The notes beneath the pieces were generated by a model. The model was not told the DNA's origin. It made no database searches and saw only the letters and a list, made by a program, of their open reading frames with translations. From positions 1 to 64,000 of the forward strand of contig MKTU01000055.1 of the NCBI GenBank assembly GCA_001898415.1: DNA of 64,000 nucleotides, in the 5' to 3' direction. A program made the position numbers and the translations under genes. This DNA is from Rhodanobacter sp. 67-28 (GTDB lineage Bacteria > Pseudomonadota > Gammaproteobacteria > Xanthomonadales > Rhodanobacteraceae). The number at the start of each line of letters is the position of its first letter. Position 1 is the stretch's first letter. Positions 56,328-64,000 of the stretch are shown piece after piece.

Positions 56328-57896
56328 TCAGCGCTGCGGCGCGGCAAGGTCGTAGAAGCGGGCGAGATCGTGCTTGAGCTGCTGCAGCGCCTCGGTGTTG
56401 AGATAGATCATGTGCCCGGAAGGGTAGTAAGCGAACGACAGATTGCCGCGCAGCGAAGGGTCCAGATTCATGTGCGCCAGGTCGTACTCGGTGATGAAGA
56501 ACGGCGTGGCGAAATCGTAGTAACCGTTGAGCGAGAGCACCTTGAGGTTCGGATTGGTGCGCATCGCGTGCGCCAGGTCGCCGGCCACGTACGGCAGCGG
56601 CAGCGCGCGGCGCATGCCCGGGACGGCGTGCTTCCAGTCCCAGCCCTGGATGATCTTGCCGTAGGTGGGGCGGTAGTCGAGCTGGCTCGGGTAGTCGAGC
56701 TGGTCGGCAAGATAGTCGTGGAAGGCGCTGACGAAGGCGCCGCTGATGCCGGTGTCGGAGGGGTCGTACTCCGGCGTTTCGCCGGCGGCATCGAGGTCGG
56801 TGCCGGTGAAGCGGGCGTCGTAGCGGCCCAGGATGAGACGCTGGTCGCGCAGCAGTTCCTTGCGGAAGCGGCTGGGGCTCACGCGCAGGTTCGCCTGCTT
56901 GATGTATTGCACCGGCAGGCCGGTGAAGCCGGCCATCTGCGTGGCGATCGCGTCGAACTGTGCGGCGGGCAGATCCTGCCCCAGTGCCAGCGCGGAGGCG
57001 TACGGGCCACGCGCCCAGGCGCGGGCCCGGTCGACGAAGGCCTTCAGCTCGGCCGGCTTGTTCTGGCCGCTCTTGGAAGGCACTTTGTCGTGGTACCACG
57101 CGGCGGCGGCGAAGCTGGGCAGGTAACCGACGTAGCTCTCGTCGTAGCCCGGCATGCGGATCGCGTAGTTGAGGATCGAGGACATCAGGATCACGCCGTT
57201 GAAGGCCATGCCCTTGTCCTGCAGCGCGTCGACCAGCGCGGCCGACCGGGTGGTGCCGTAGCTCTCGCCGTACAGGAACTTGGGCGAGTTCCAGCGCCGG
57301 TTGAGCGTGACGTAGCGCTCGATCGCGCGGCTGAAGGCGGAAATGTCCTGGTCCACGCCCCAGAAGTCCTTGCCGGTGGCCTTGCCCAGCGGGCGCGAAT
57401 AACCGGCGCCGACGGCGTCGATGAAGACCAGGTCGGTCTTGTCGAGCAGGCTGTCGCCGTTGGCCACCAGGTGGTACGGCGCCGGCGCGGTGGCCTGCGG
57501 GCTGGCCGTCTCGATGCGCACCGGGCCGAGCGAGCCCATGTGCAGCCACACGCTGGAGGAACCCGGGCCGCCGTTGTAGAGGAAGGTCAGCGGGCGCTGC
57601 GAGGGCTTGCCGTCGTCGACGGTGTAGGCGACGTAGAACACGCTGGCCTGCGGCTGCTGCTTGTCGTCGCGGATGATCACCGTGCCGGCGGTGGCGGTGT
57701 ACCTGATCGTGCGCCCGCCGATGGCGACGCTGTGCTGCGTGCGCACCGCCGTTTCATGGGCGGGGATGCGCGGATCGGTGCTGTCATGGGTGGCGCTGGA
57801 TGACGCGTTGGCCGGCGCCGCGTCGGCGGCATGGGCGGCGGGCAGGCCGGCGAGCGCGATGGCACTGGCCAGCAATAGCGAAGCGAGGCGGCGCAT
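56328..57896 (-). CDS. Exported S10 family serine carboxypeptidase, paralogue 2
   Basis: This 522-residue protein has a signal peptide (about 1-24, ending AHAAD). The triad is intact: Ser212 in GESYG, Asp in NGYYDFATPF, His in PSGHMIY. It is clearly a tandem paralogue of the gene at 54758-56311, sharing length, order of motifs and several identical blocks. It starts at ATG 57896 with AGGGGA upstream and is the first gene of the run S10-S10-AcpA-pip. Confidence 0.9.
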   Translation of the reverse strand: MRRLASLLLASAIALAGLPAAHAADAAPANASSSATHDSTDPRIPAHETAVRTQHSVAIGGRTIRYTATAGTVIIRDDKQQPQASVFYVAYTVDDGKPSQRPLTFLYNGGPGSSSVWLHMGSLGPVRIETASPQATAPAPYHLVANGDSLLDKTDLVFIDAVGAGYSRPLGKATGKDFWGVDQDISAFSRAIERYVTLNRRWNSPKFLYGESYGTTRSAALVDALQDKGMAFNGVILMSSILNYAIRMPGYDESYVGYLPSFAAAAWYHDKVPSKSGQNKPAELKAFVDRARAWARGPYASALALGQDLPAAQFDAIATQMAGFTGLPVQYIKQANLRVSPSRFRKELLRDQRLILGRYDARFTGTDLDAAGETPEYDPSDTGISGAFVSAFHDYLADQLDYPSQLDYRPTYGKIIQGWDWKHAVPGMRRALPLPYVAGDLAHAMRTNPNLKVLSLNGYYDFATPFFITEYDLAHMNLDPSLRGNLSFAYYPSGHMIYLNTEALQQLKHDLARFYDLAAPQR

Positions 57897-57991
57897 GGGG
57901 TTCCCCTGAGTTCGAGCAGCGTTCGAGTATGCGACGCCGTGTCGATGCGCGACCGTGACAAAAGTACTGGTCGCCCCGCGCGACCGGTGGA

Positions 57992-58522
57992 TCAGTCGCC
58001 CGACATCGCCATCGCCGCGTTCCACATCGCGCGGGTCAGGGGCCGGTTCTCGTGCGGCGTCTGCAGCACGATCAGGGTGGTGGTGCTGTTGCTGGCGCCG
58101 GTCTTGAGCAGGCGGTCGAGCACCGACTCCAGGTGCCCGGTGGACATCGCCACCACGTGCAGCAGGGCCGAGTCCTCGCCGGCCAGGCGGCGGCATTCGA
58201 GCACCTCGGGAATGTCCTCGACCAGGCTGCCGATGCGCGCGCAGGTGGCCCCGTCGCAGCGCAGGCGCACCATCGCGCTCAGCGCATAACCGAGCCGGCG
58301 CGGGTTGACCGTGGCGTGGTAGCCGCTGATCACGCCGGCATCCTCCAGTCGCCGCACGCGTTCGGCCACTGCGGGCGCGGACAGGCGCACCAGCCGGCCG
58401 AGTTCGGCGAAACCGAGTCGCGCATCGCGCTGCAGCGCCTCCAGCAATTGCCAGTCCTTGCCGTCCAGTGCGGATCGGCCATCGGTCGGTTTCGATTCCA
58501 AGGTGACAACCTCTTTCATCAT
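57992..58522 (-). CDS. Lrp/AsnC family transcriptional regulator
   Basis: This 176-residue Lrp/AsnC regulator has its N-terminal helix-turn-helix at about 25-70 (FAELGRLVRLSAPAVAERVR) and its C-terminal RAM ligand-binding domain at about 85-160. The terminal PHENRPLTRA tail is longer than usual. It starts at ATG 58522 or 58519. It is divergent from an EamA exporter gene, an arrangement common for amino-acid exporters controlled by their neighbour. Confidence 0.92.
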   Translation of the reverse strand: MMKEVVTLESKPTDGRSALDGKDWQLLEALQRDARLGFAELGRLVRLSAPAVAERVRRLEDAGVISGYHATVNPRRLGYALSAMVRLRCDGATCARIGSLVEDIPEVLECRRLAGEDSALLHVVAMSTGHLESVLDRLLKTGASNSTTTLIVLQTPHENRPLTRAMWNAAMAMSGD

Positions 58523-58554
58523 TTCGATCAGCGGCGAAACATCGCGATTCCGCC

Positions 58555-58582
58555 GCGATGCATTATTCGCGATGCATTATTC
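58555..58582. promoter_or_regulatory. Tandem 14 bp direct repeat in the AsnC/EamA gap
   Basis: GCGATGCATTATTC occurs twice back to back (58555-58568 and 58569-58582), each copy containing the palindrome ATGCAT. It lies 33 bp from the AsnC start and 55 bp from the EamA start, where an Lrp-type protein would bind. Confidence 0.5.
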
Positions 58583-58636
58583 ACCGGCGCCATCGCCAGG
58601 ACTAGGATGCGCGCTTCCCCGCCGGAGAATCCCCCC

Positions 58637-59566
58637 ATGGATACCGCTCAACGTCTCGATGGCCGTGCCCTGCTCGCCATCGCGATCGCCCTGCTCACCT
58701 GGTCGTCGGCGTATGCCGCGATCGCCTATGCATTGCCCGCGTTCACGCCGGGCGAGGTGGCGTTCGCGCGGCTGCTGATCGGCTCGCTGTGCTTCGCCGT
58801 GCTGCTTTGGATCAGGCGCGTGCCATTGCCGGCGCTGCGCGACTGGCCGCAACTGGCCCTGCTCGGCGTGCTTGGCCTGACCGTGTATCACCTGTGCCTG
58901 AACTACGCCGAGACGCGCATCGCCAGCGGCACCGCCTCGATCCTGATCTCGCTGGTGCCGGCGGCCACGGCGGCGGTGTCGGCGCTGTGGATCGGCGAAC
59001 GGCTGGCCGCACGCACGTGGCTCGGGCTGGCGGTGGCCCTGCTCGGCACGGTGCTGGTGGTGTTCGCCAGCGGGCAGCGCGTGGAGGTCGATCCGCACGC
59101 CTTGCTGGTGCTGGTGTGCGTGGCCGTCTCGGCGGTCTTCTTCGTCGGCCAGAAGGCGCTGTTCTCGCGCAGCAGCATGGTCGGGGTCACCGCGTTCGCG
59201 ATGTTCGCCGGCACGCTCGGCGCGTTGCCGTTCGGCTGGCATCTGCCGCAGGCGCTGGCAGCGGCCTCGTGGCCGCACATCGGCGCGCTGCTGTGGCTGG
59301 GCATCGCGCCGACCTTCGTCGGTTACCTGGCGTGGAATCTGGCGGTGAACCGCTCATCGGCCTCGCAGGTCAGCAGCTTCATCTACCTGTCGCCGCCGAT
59401 CGCGCTGCTGATCGGCTGGCTGTGGCTGCACGAGGTTCCCGAGGTGCTGGTGCTGGTCGGTGGTGCGATCACCATCGGCGGCGTGGTGCTGGCCAACGCA
59501 CGGCGGCGGCCAGCGCCGCCGGCAGCCAGCCCGGCGCTGCCGGTGTCCTCGTGCGAGCAGTCGTGA
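58637..59566 (+). CDS. EamA/DMT family transporter
   Basis: This 309-residue inner-membrane protein has ten predicted helices arranged as two EamA repeats (about 15-140 and 155-290). LNYAETRIASGTASILISLVP and FIYLSPPIALLIGWLWLHE are typical. Members export amino acids or related metabolites. It starts at ATG 58637 with GGAG upstream and is divergent from the AsnC gene, which probably regulates it. The C-terminal tail is Ala/Pro/Ser-rich. Confidence 0.9.
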   Translation: MDTAQRLDGRALLAIAIALLTWSSAYAAIAYALPAFTPGEVAFARLLIGSLCFAVLLWIRRVPLPALRDWPQLALLGVLGLTVYHLCLNYAETRIASGTASILISLVPAATAAVSALWIGERLAARTWLGLAVALLGTVLVVFASGQRVEVDPHALLVLVCVAVSAVFFVGQKALFSRSSMVGVTAFAMFAGTLGALPFGWHLPQALAAASWPHIGALLWLGIAPTFVGYLAWNLAVNRSSASQVSSFIYLSPPIALLIGWLWLHEVPEVLVLVGGAITIGGVVLANARRRPAPPAASPALPVSSCEQS

Positions 59567-59582
59567 GGACGACCGGCGCGCT

Positions 59583-60212
59583 TCAGTGCATCGGTGGGTG
59601 GTCGAGCCGGGTCAGCCGGATCACGTCCGGGTCATCGGCGTGTTCCAGCAGCAGGCATTGCACGCGCTCCTGCCATGCCCGACCGAATGCCGCGCGCTGT
59701 TCCGCGCTGGCTGCCGGATCGAGTGCGCCGCCGAGCAGCGGACGCAGGTTGGCGGGTGCGGGCACGCTCGAGAGATCCAGCTCCACCGCCACGCTCGCGC
59801 CGGTGTCGCGCCGGCGGACCCGCACGGCGGCGTGCTCGGCCGTGTCGGCATAGCTCAGCAGCGACTCGCGCGCGTAGCGTCCGGCAATGCCGTGAAAGCC
59901 GTTGGCGCCGGCCGCCCCGGTGATCAGGGTAAAGACCTGGCCGATCACGCCGTTGACGCCCTCGCTCTCCGGCCCCGGTATGAGCACCTCGACGCCCCCG
60001 CGCTCGGCGGGGCCGTCCGGGTACAGCGCGTGCAGCGCGGCACGCGCCATCAGGTACGCGCCGGCGACGGTGGGGCAGGAGTGTCCGGCCAGCCGCACCG
60101 CGTCGATATAGCGGTAGTCGAGCAGGCCGTCGTCGGCCGCACCCAGGAACGCCGCCAGCGGATCGCGCATCGGGATCGGCGGCGCCTGGTCGAAGAAAGC
60201 CGGGGTGCCCAT
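59583..60212 (-). CDS. FmdE/Tra5-like domain protein
   Basis: This 209-residue protein resembles the formylmethanofuran dehydrogenase subunit E domain found alone in many bacteria. The motif LAGHSCPTVAGAYLMARA carries His44 and Cys46, which bind metal in this family; TGAAGANGFHG is a second conserved block. The enzymatic role in non-methanogens is not known. Its ATG overlaps the preceding stop as TGATG, so it is translationally coupled to the DUF2249 gene and shares its FNR-type promoter. Confidence 0.8.
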   Translation of the reverse strand: MGTPAFFDQAPPIPMRDPLAAFLGAADDGLLDYRYIDAVRLAGHSCPTVAGAYLMARAALHALYPDGPAERGGVEVLIPGPESEGVNGVIGQVFTLITGAAGANGFHGIAGRYARESLLSYADTAEHAAVRVRRRDTGASVAVELDLSSVPAPANLRPLLGGALDPAASAEQRAAFGRAWQERVQCLLLEHADDPDVIRLTRLDHPPMH

Positions 60213-60490
60213 CACTCGTCCGGCAAGCCGGTGATGCCGAAGTCGATCACGATGGCACCGGGCTCGCGCTGGCGGTAGGCCACGGTGAGGTTGTCGCCGA
60301 GGCGGTCACGCAACTGCGCGATCAGCGGCAGCGGGTCGTGGTCGTTGACGAAGCGCATGGTTTCGCCCGAACGCAGCACGCCGATCGCGCCGAAGATCGC
60401 GGAATGGCGGAAACGGCGGGCCACGCCGCGGGCATCGAACAGGTGGGTGTTGGGCTCGGTCTCGATATCGAGGGGCATGACGGGACTCAT
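60212..60490 (-). CDS. DUF2249 domain protein
   Basis: This protein has about 92 residues. The core FDARGVARRFRHSAIFGAIG, MRFVNDHDPLPLIAQL and GAIVIDFGI fits the DUF2249 (SirA-like fold) family, often encoded near denitrification or nitric-oxide-stress genes. ATG 60490 or 60478 are possible starts, neither with a strong ribosome binding site. It is the first gene of a two-gene unit with FmdE and is preceded by an FNR-type box at the class II distance. Confidence 0.75.
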   Translation of the reverse strand: MSPVMPLDIETEPNTHLFDARGVARRFRHSAIFGAIGVLRSGETMRFVNDHDPLPLIAQLRDRLGDNLTVAYRQREPGAIVIDFGITGLPDE

Positions 60491-60508
60491 GGTGGGAAAG
60501 ACCGCCCC

Positions 60509-60550
60509 AACATACGCCGTCGATGGCCATCGGCCACTGACCTGGATCAG
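60509..60550 (-). promoter_or_regulatory. FNR/DNR-type box with -10 element
   Basis: CTGAC-CTGG-ATCAG at 60537-60550 matches the FNR/DNR dyad (TTGAT-N4-ATCAA) closely. On the minus strand TATGTT at 60509-60514 is a fair -10 element. The box centre is 32 bp from the -10 centre, the spacing expected for a class II FNR-activated promoter with the box at -41.5. The predicted transcript would start near 60502, just ahead of the DUF2249 gene. Confidence 0.65.
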
Positions 60551-60587
60551 GCGCAAACCCCGTGGCGCGCGATGCTCAGAGCCGGCG

Positions 60588-60675
60588 AAAAAAACCACTT
60601 CCTGGGGTTTTCTTCCATTGCGAGTCCGGTACAGGCCCGGACTCGCTCGCATGAGCAGTCACTTGCTTGACTGCT
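60588..60675 (-). terminator. Hairpin cluster downstream of ubiE
   Basis: Three hairpins follow the ubiE stop on the minus strand: AGCAGTCA/TGACTGCT (60654-60675), GAGTCCGG/CCGGACTC (60622-60644) and a weak AAAACC/GGTTTT stem ending in a T-run (60588-60611). The last has terminator character. Confidence 0.45.
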
Positions 60676-60677
60676 TC

Positions 60678-61445
60678 TCAGAACTTGTACGCGCGGTGGA
60701 TCGCCACGATGCCGTTGGTCAGGTTGCGCACCTCGACCTTGCCGAAGCCGGCGCGCTCCATCATGCCCTTGAGCGTCTGCTGGTCCGGGTGCTTGCGGAT
60801 CGATTCGGCCAGGTACCGGTAGCTGTCGGCATCACCGGCGAACAGCTGGCCCAGACGCGGCAGGACCTTGAAGGAGTGGAAGTCGTAGAGCTTGCCGAAC
60901 GCCTCGCTCTGCACTTTCGAGAACTCCAGCACCAGCAGCCGGCCGCCGGGCTTGAGCACGCGGCAGATGTCGGCCAGCGCCTGATCCTTGTCGGTGACGT
61001 TGCGCAGGCCAAAGGCCATGGTCACCGCGTCGAAGGAGTTGTCGGGGAAGGGCAGCCGTTCGGCGTTGAGCTGGGCCCAGCGCAGGCCGGCGACCAGGCC
61101 GCGGTCGGTGAGCCGGTCGCGGCCGACGTCGAGCATGGCTGCGTTGATGTCGCCGACTACCACCTCGCCCGTCTCGCCCACTACCGGATGGAGCAGCGCG
61201 GCGATGTCGCCGGTGCCGCCGGCCAGGTCCAGCACGCGGTCGCCGCGGCGCACGCCGCTGGTCGCCACGAAATGGCGCTTCCATAACCGGTGCGTGCCGA
61301 ACGACATCAGGTCGTTCATCAGGTCGTAGCTGCGTGCGACCGAGGTGAACACCTGGCCGACCAGCTTCTGTTTCTCGCCCACCGGCACGTCGCGGAAGCC
61401 GAAGTGGGTGGTGGATGCGGGCGGGGACTTCGGCTGCTCGTTCAT
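60678..61445 (-). CDS. ubiE: Ubiquinone/menaquinone biosynthesis C-methyltransferase UbiE
   Basis: UbiE C-methylates the demethoxyquinol intermediate of ubiquinone (and demethylmenaquinol where present) with SAM. The 255 residues show [32 protein letters not shown] (SAM motif I), [16 protein letters not shown] and RLLVLEFSK, all diagnostic. The start is ATG 61445. The gene is alone, away from ubiJ-ubiB, unlike the enteric ubiE-ubiJ-ubiB order. Hairpins lie on both sides. Confidence 0.96.
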   Translation of the reverse strand: MNEQPKSPPASTTHFGFRDVPVGEKQKLVGQVFTSVARSYDLMNDLMSFGTHRLWKRHFVATSGVRRGDRVLDLAGGTGDIAALLHPVVGETGEVVVGDINAAMLDVGRDRLTDRGLVAGLRWAQLNAERLPFPDNSFDAVTMAFGLRNVTDKDQALADICRVLKPGGRLLVLEFSKVQSEAFGKLYDFHSFKVLPRLGQLFAGDADSYRYLAESIRKHPDQQTLKGMMERAGFGKVEVRNLTNGIVAIHRAYKF

Positions 61446-61506
61446 CCCTGCAATGCTACAGCAAGCCTTGGCCTCAATAAGATCAGCGCGCCTTTTGCCT
61501 TCGCCT

Positions 61507-61527
61507 CCTCTCCCCCTCGGGGAGAGG
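61507..61527. repeat. CCTCTCCCC hairpin
   Basis: A 9 bp stem CCTCTCCCC/GGGGAGAGG with a 3-base loop lies between the amidohydrolase stop and ubiE start. It resembles the elements at 20992-21103. Confidence 0.7.
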
Positions 61528-61553
61528 GGGCAAACGCAGGGAGCGAGGTCATT

Positions 61554-62903
61554 TTATTGAAGCGGGCCCTGCTTGTAGATCACGCCGTCCTTCATCACGA
61601 ACTCGACGTGCTGCATGACGGTGATGTCATCGAGCGGATTGCCGGGTACGGCGATCACGTCGGCGCCGCGGCCGACCGCGATGCGGCCGAGCTGGTCGGA
61701 CTTGTGCAGCAGTTCGGCGGCGTGGGTGGTGGCCGCCTGCAGGGCGAACATCGGCGGCATGCCGGCTTGCACCATGTAGGCGAACTCCTTCGCGTTGTCG
61801 CCGTGCGGGAACACGCCGGAGTCGGTGCCGAAGGCGATCTTCACGCCGGCCTTGTACGCCTTGCCGGCGGTGGCCATGATCACCGGGCCGACTTCCTCGG
61901 CCTTGCGCGCGACCTGCGGCGGATACCAGCCCTCGCGCGCCTTCTCCATCACGTACTGGCCGGCGATGATGGTGGGCACGTACCAGGTGCCGTGCGCCTT
62001 CATCAGTTTCATGTCCTCGGCATCCATGAAGGTGCCGTGCTCGATCGAATCGACGCCGCCCAGCACCGCGCGACGGATCGCCTCGGCGCCATGCGCGTGC
62101 GCGGCCACGGTGAAGCCGTAGTCGTGCGCAGCGGCGACCACGGCCTGGATTTCCTCCAGCGTCATCTGCGGGTTTTCGGAGCTGGAGCTTTCGTCCAGCA
62201 CGCCGCCGGAGGGCATGATCTTGATCAGGTCGGCGCCGTCCTTGTAGTGCTGGCGCACGGCCTTCCACGCGTCGGCGGGCGAGTTGATGATGCCATCCTT
62301 GGGACCGGGGTCGCCCTGCAGGTTCCAGCGGAAGCCATTGGTGGGGTCGGCGTGGCCGCCGGTGGTGCCGATGAACTTGCCGGCGCTGAAGATGTGCGGG
62401 CCGGGCACCAGGCCGGCGTTGATCGCGTTGCGCAGCGCGAGCGAGGCATTGTCGTCGTCGCCGAGGTTGCGCACCGTGGTGAAGCCGGCGAGCAGGGTGC
62501 GTTTGGCGTAGACGGTGCCGCGGATGGCGTGGTCGGCCGGATTGAGGCGGAACTTGTCGCTGTAGGTGCTCTTGCTGAACTGCATCGTCAGGTGCGTGTG
62601 CGAGTCGATCAGCCCCGGCATGCAGGTGGCATCGGCCAGCCGGGTGAAGCTCACCGTGTCGGCGGCCTGGCGGTACGGCGCGATGTCGACGGTGCCGGGA
62701 TGGATCTCCTTGATGCGGCCGTCCTCCACTACCAGCGTGGTCTGGCCCAGCATCTTGCCGGCGGCCGGGTCGAGCAGGCGCGCGCATTCGATCACGCTGA
62801 CGCGGTGGTCGCCGGCATCGGCGCGGGCCGGCGCGTCGGCGCCGGCAGCCAGAGGGAGACATGCCACGAGGGCGGCGAACAACAGGTGGCGAGTCGTGGT
62901 CAT
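61554..62903 (-). CDS. Exported amidohydrolase, Xaa-Pro dipeptidase-like (M38)
   Basis: This 449-residue protein has a signal peptide (about 1-21, ending AAGAD). The amidohydrolase barrel shows the metal motif DSHTHL, a Lys in LIKIMPSGG likely to be carbamylated, His in AAHAHG and EHGTF, and the catalytic Asp in GTDSGV. Related periplasmic enzymes hydrolyse X-Pro or N-acyl amino acids. ATG 62903 begins the signal peptide and has a G-rich ribosome binding site. It follows plsB by 31 bp, so it may be co-transcribed with it. Confidence 0.88.
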   Translation of the reverse strand: MTTTRHLLFAALVACLPLAAGADAPARADAGDHRVSVIECARLLDPAAGKMLGQTTLVVEDGRIKEIHPGTVDIAPYRQAADTVSFTRLADATCMPGLIDSHTHLTMQFSKSTYSDKFRLNPADHAIRGTVYAKRTLLAGFTTVRNLGDDDNASLALRNAINAGLVPGPHIFSAGKFIGTTGGHADPTNGFRWNLQGDPGPKDGIINSPADAWKAVRQHYKDGADLIKIMPSGGVLDESSSSENPQMTLEEIQAVVAAAHDYGFTVAAHAHGAEAIRRAVLGGVDSIEHGTFMDAEDMKLMKAHGTWYVPTIIAGQYVMEKAREGWYPPQVARKAEEVGPVIMATAGKAYKAGVKIAFGTDSGVFPHGDNAKEFAYMVQAGMPPMFALQAATTHAAELLHKSDQLGRIAVGRGADVIAVPGNPLDDITVMQHVEFVMKDGVIYKQGPLQ

Positions 62904-62934
62904 GGTGGTTCCCCCGGGTGACAGTGTGCTGATC

Positions 62935-64000
62935 CTACTCGGCGCCTTCGCGGCGCGCGGGCTCCTGTGTTGCAGCGTCGCCCTGGCGGCGGCCGATGCC
63001 GGTGCGCCGCTCGTGTTCCTGCTGCTCGGTATCCACGTGGCGCTGGTGCAGGTCGGATGCCGACGCGTCACCGGGCAGCGCCGCGGCCGGCTCGCGATCG
63101 CCGCCCGGCGTGATCTTCAGGATCGAGTGGCGCACCTCGCGCGACAGGATCACGCGGGCGTCGCGCACCAGATCCTCCAGCGCGCGGTCGTAGTCGAGCT
63201 TGCCGTTCTCGTCGGTCCATACCACCTTGCGTTCGCGCAATTTCTGGATGAAGCCGCGGAACAGCGCCTTGTCGAAGAACTCCGGTGCGGACAGCTCGTT
63301 GAGCAGGCCCAGTCGCTGCGCGGTGAGCGTGCAGGCGTTCTCCAGCTCGCCGCCGGTCAGCGTGTGCGGGCCATTCTTGGCCAGCGCGGCGATGGTGATG
63401 TAGTAGCGCTCGAACGCCTGGATCAGGCTGCGCGCGATCACCCGCAGCTGGAAGGCGCTGTCTTCCTGACCGGCGCTGCGTTCCAGCGAGCGGCCATGGT
63501 TGGTGGATTCGAGCAGGCCGCGGCGCACCAGGAAGTCGATCGTCGCCTTCAGCTGCTCCTTGAAGCCGTCCTCATCCCACGGCAGGAACAGTTCGCCCTG
63601 GATGAACGGATACACGATGCCGCCCAGGCGCAGGATCGCGTCACGCGACATGCGCCGGTTGTTGAGGAAGCAGCAGGCGACCCATGCCGCGCTGGCCATC
63701 AGGTGCAGCACGTTGTTGCGGAAATAGCTCAGCAGCACGGCCTTTTCGCCGCTGACGGTGAGCACGTCGCCCAGCGGGTGCTGCACCCGCTCGATCCAGC
63801 CCATCTGCTCGCCGTAGGCGATGATCGCGGCCGGGTTCATCGGAGTCAGCGTGACGCGGTCGGAGTACGGCAGTTCCTCCAGCAGCGCCTTGCCAAGGTC
63901 GAGCTGCACCAGCAGGTCGTTCTCGGCCATCGCGTGCTTGGGCGTGGCCAGCAGGGCCAGCGCCAGCAGGTTGATCGGATTGACGTCGGCGGCGCGGTTG
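62935..64000 (-). CDS. plsB: Glycerol-3-phosphate acyltransferase PlsB, C-terminal part
   Basis: This is the 3' part (about 354 codons) of plsB, open at the right edge of the window. PlsB acylates sn-glycerol-3-phosphate at position 1, starting phospholipid synthesis at the inner membrane. The visible NPINLLALALLATPKHAM, VTLTPMNPAAIIAYGEQM, LSYFRNNVLHLMASAAWVA and QLRVIARSLIQAFERYYI segments match the C-terminal half of the long proteobacterial enzyme. The catalytic HX4D and the N-terminus lie outside. The C-terminal tail (about 60 residues) is charged and poorly conserved. Confidence 0.93.
   Translation of the reverse strand, partial: NRAADVNPINLLALALLATPKHAMAENDLLVQLDLGKALLEELPYSDRVTLTPMNPAAIIAYGEQMGWIERVQHPLGDVLTVSGEKAVLLSYFRNNVLHLMASAAWVACCFLNNRRMSRDAILRLGGIVYPFIQGELFLPWDEDGFKEQLKATIDFLVRRGLLESTNHGRSLERSAGQEDSAFQLRVIARSLIQAFERYYITIAALAKNGPHTLTGGELENACTLTAQRLGLLNELSAPEFFDKALFRGFIQKLRERKVVWTDENGKLDYDRALEDLVRDARVILSREVRHSILKITPGGDREPAAALPGDASASDLHQRHVDTEQQEHERRTGIGRRQGDAATQEPARREGAE

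Noticed and set aside
60588-60675. Hairpin cluster considered as a tRNA or small RNA gene
   Set aside because: No acceptor/anticodon cloverleaf or T-loop GTTC can be built, and no promoter precedes it. A transcript end of ubiE explains it better.

Overview
The window is a 64 kb piece of chromosome from a high-GC gammaproteobacterium. The gene set points to the Xanthomonadales (Lysobacterales), probably the Rhodanobacteraceae (Rhodanobacter/Dyella-like). Pointers are a cobalamin riboswitch in front of class I nrdA, a ubiJ-ubiB pair with a separate ubiK, a large TonB-dependent receptor, many exported peptidases, an E. coli-type bimodular QueF, and several families of long intergenic inverted repeats. 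This placement is inference from gene content; no 16S or tRNA gene is present. No insertion sequence, prophage, CRISPR array or rRNA was seen.

Layout. 0-10 kb: lipoprotein, queF, aldo/keto reductase with divergent LysR, small lipoprotein, a DPP IV-like S9 peptidase, and a BlaR1/BlaI-type sensor-protease/repressor pair with two clear BlaI operators. 10-15.5 kb: AraC regulator, then nrdA - small ORF - nrdB behind a cobalamin riboswitch, then glnB. 15.7-25.7 kb: ubiK, comM, a cation/proton antiporter with an RCK-like tail, the glyoxylate shunt pair aceB/aceA with a divergent LysR, a PlsC-like acyltransferase, arfB and a TruC-like pseudouridine synthase. 25.8-33.8 kb: ubiB-ubiJ, trmL, a two-domain M16 protease, a DUF4156 lipoprotein and a CapA-family protein. 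34.0-41.2 kb: TonB receptor, YfcC-family permease, CocE/NonD hydrolase and LysR, all co-directional, which looks like one uptake-and-hydrolysis locus. 41.5-47.7 kb: pssA, GNAT acetyltransferase, DUF465 protein, aromatic aminotransferase, rdgC, a YgjP-like metallopeptidase and a YciI protein. 47.7-57.9 kb: a long minus-strand run rich in peptidases (M1, proline iminopeptidase, two tandem S10 carboxypeptidases), with an AcpA-like phosphatase, GST, fatty-acid hydroxylase and an alpha/beta-hydrolase that lacks its nucleophile serine. 58-64 kb: AsnC regulator with divergent EamA exporter, an FmdE/DUF2249 pair behind a well-placed FNR-type box, ubiE, an amidohydrolase and the 3' part of plsB, cut by the right edge.

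Most genes are housekeeping. The physiology is that of an aerobic, peptide-scavenging heterotroph: several secreted or periplasmic peptidases, the glyoxylate bypass, ubiquinone synthesis (ubiB, E, J, K), nitrogen sensing (glnB), and one candidate oxygen/NO-responsive operon. The observations most worth following up are the TonB/YfcC/CocE/CapA locus, the FNR-box DUF2249-FmdE operon, the cobalamin riboswitch on class I RNR with an unidentified ORF inside the operon, the BlaR1-like protein with a heptad-repeat periplasmic tail, the Ser-to-Gly hydrolase, and repeat elements that supply the stop codons of their host genes.
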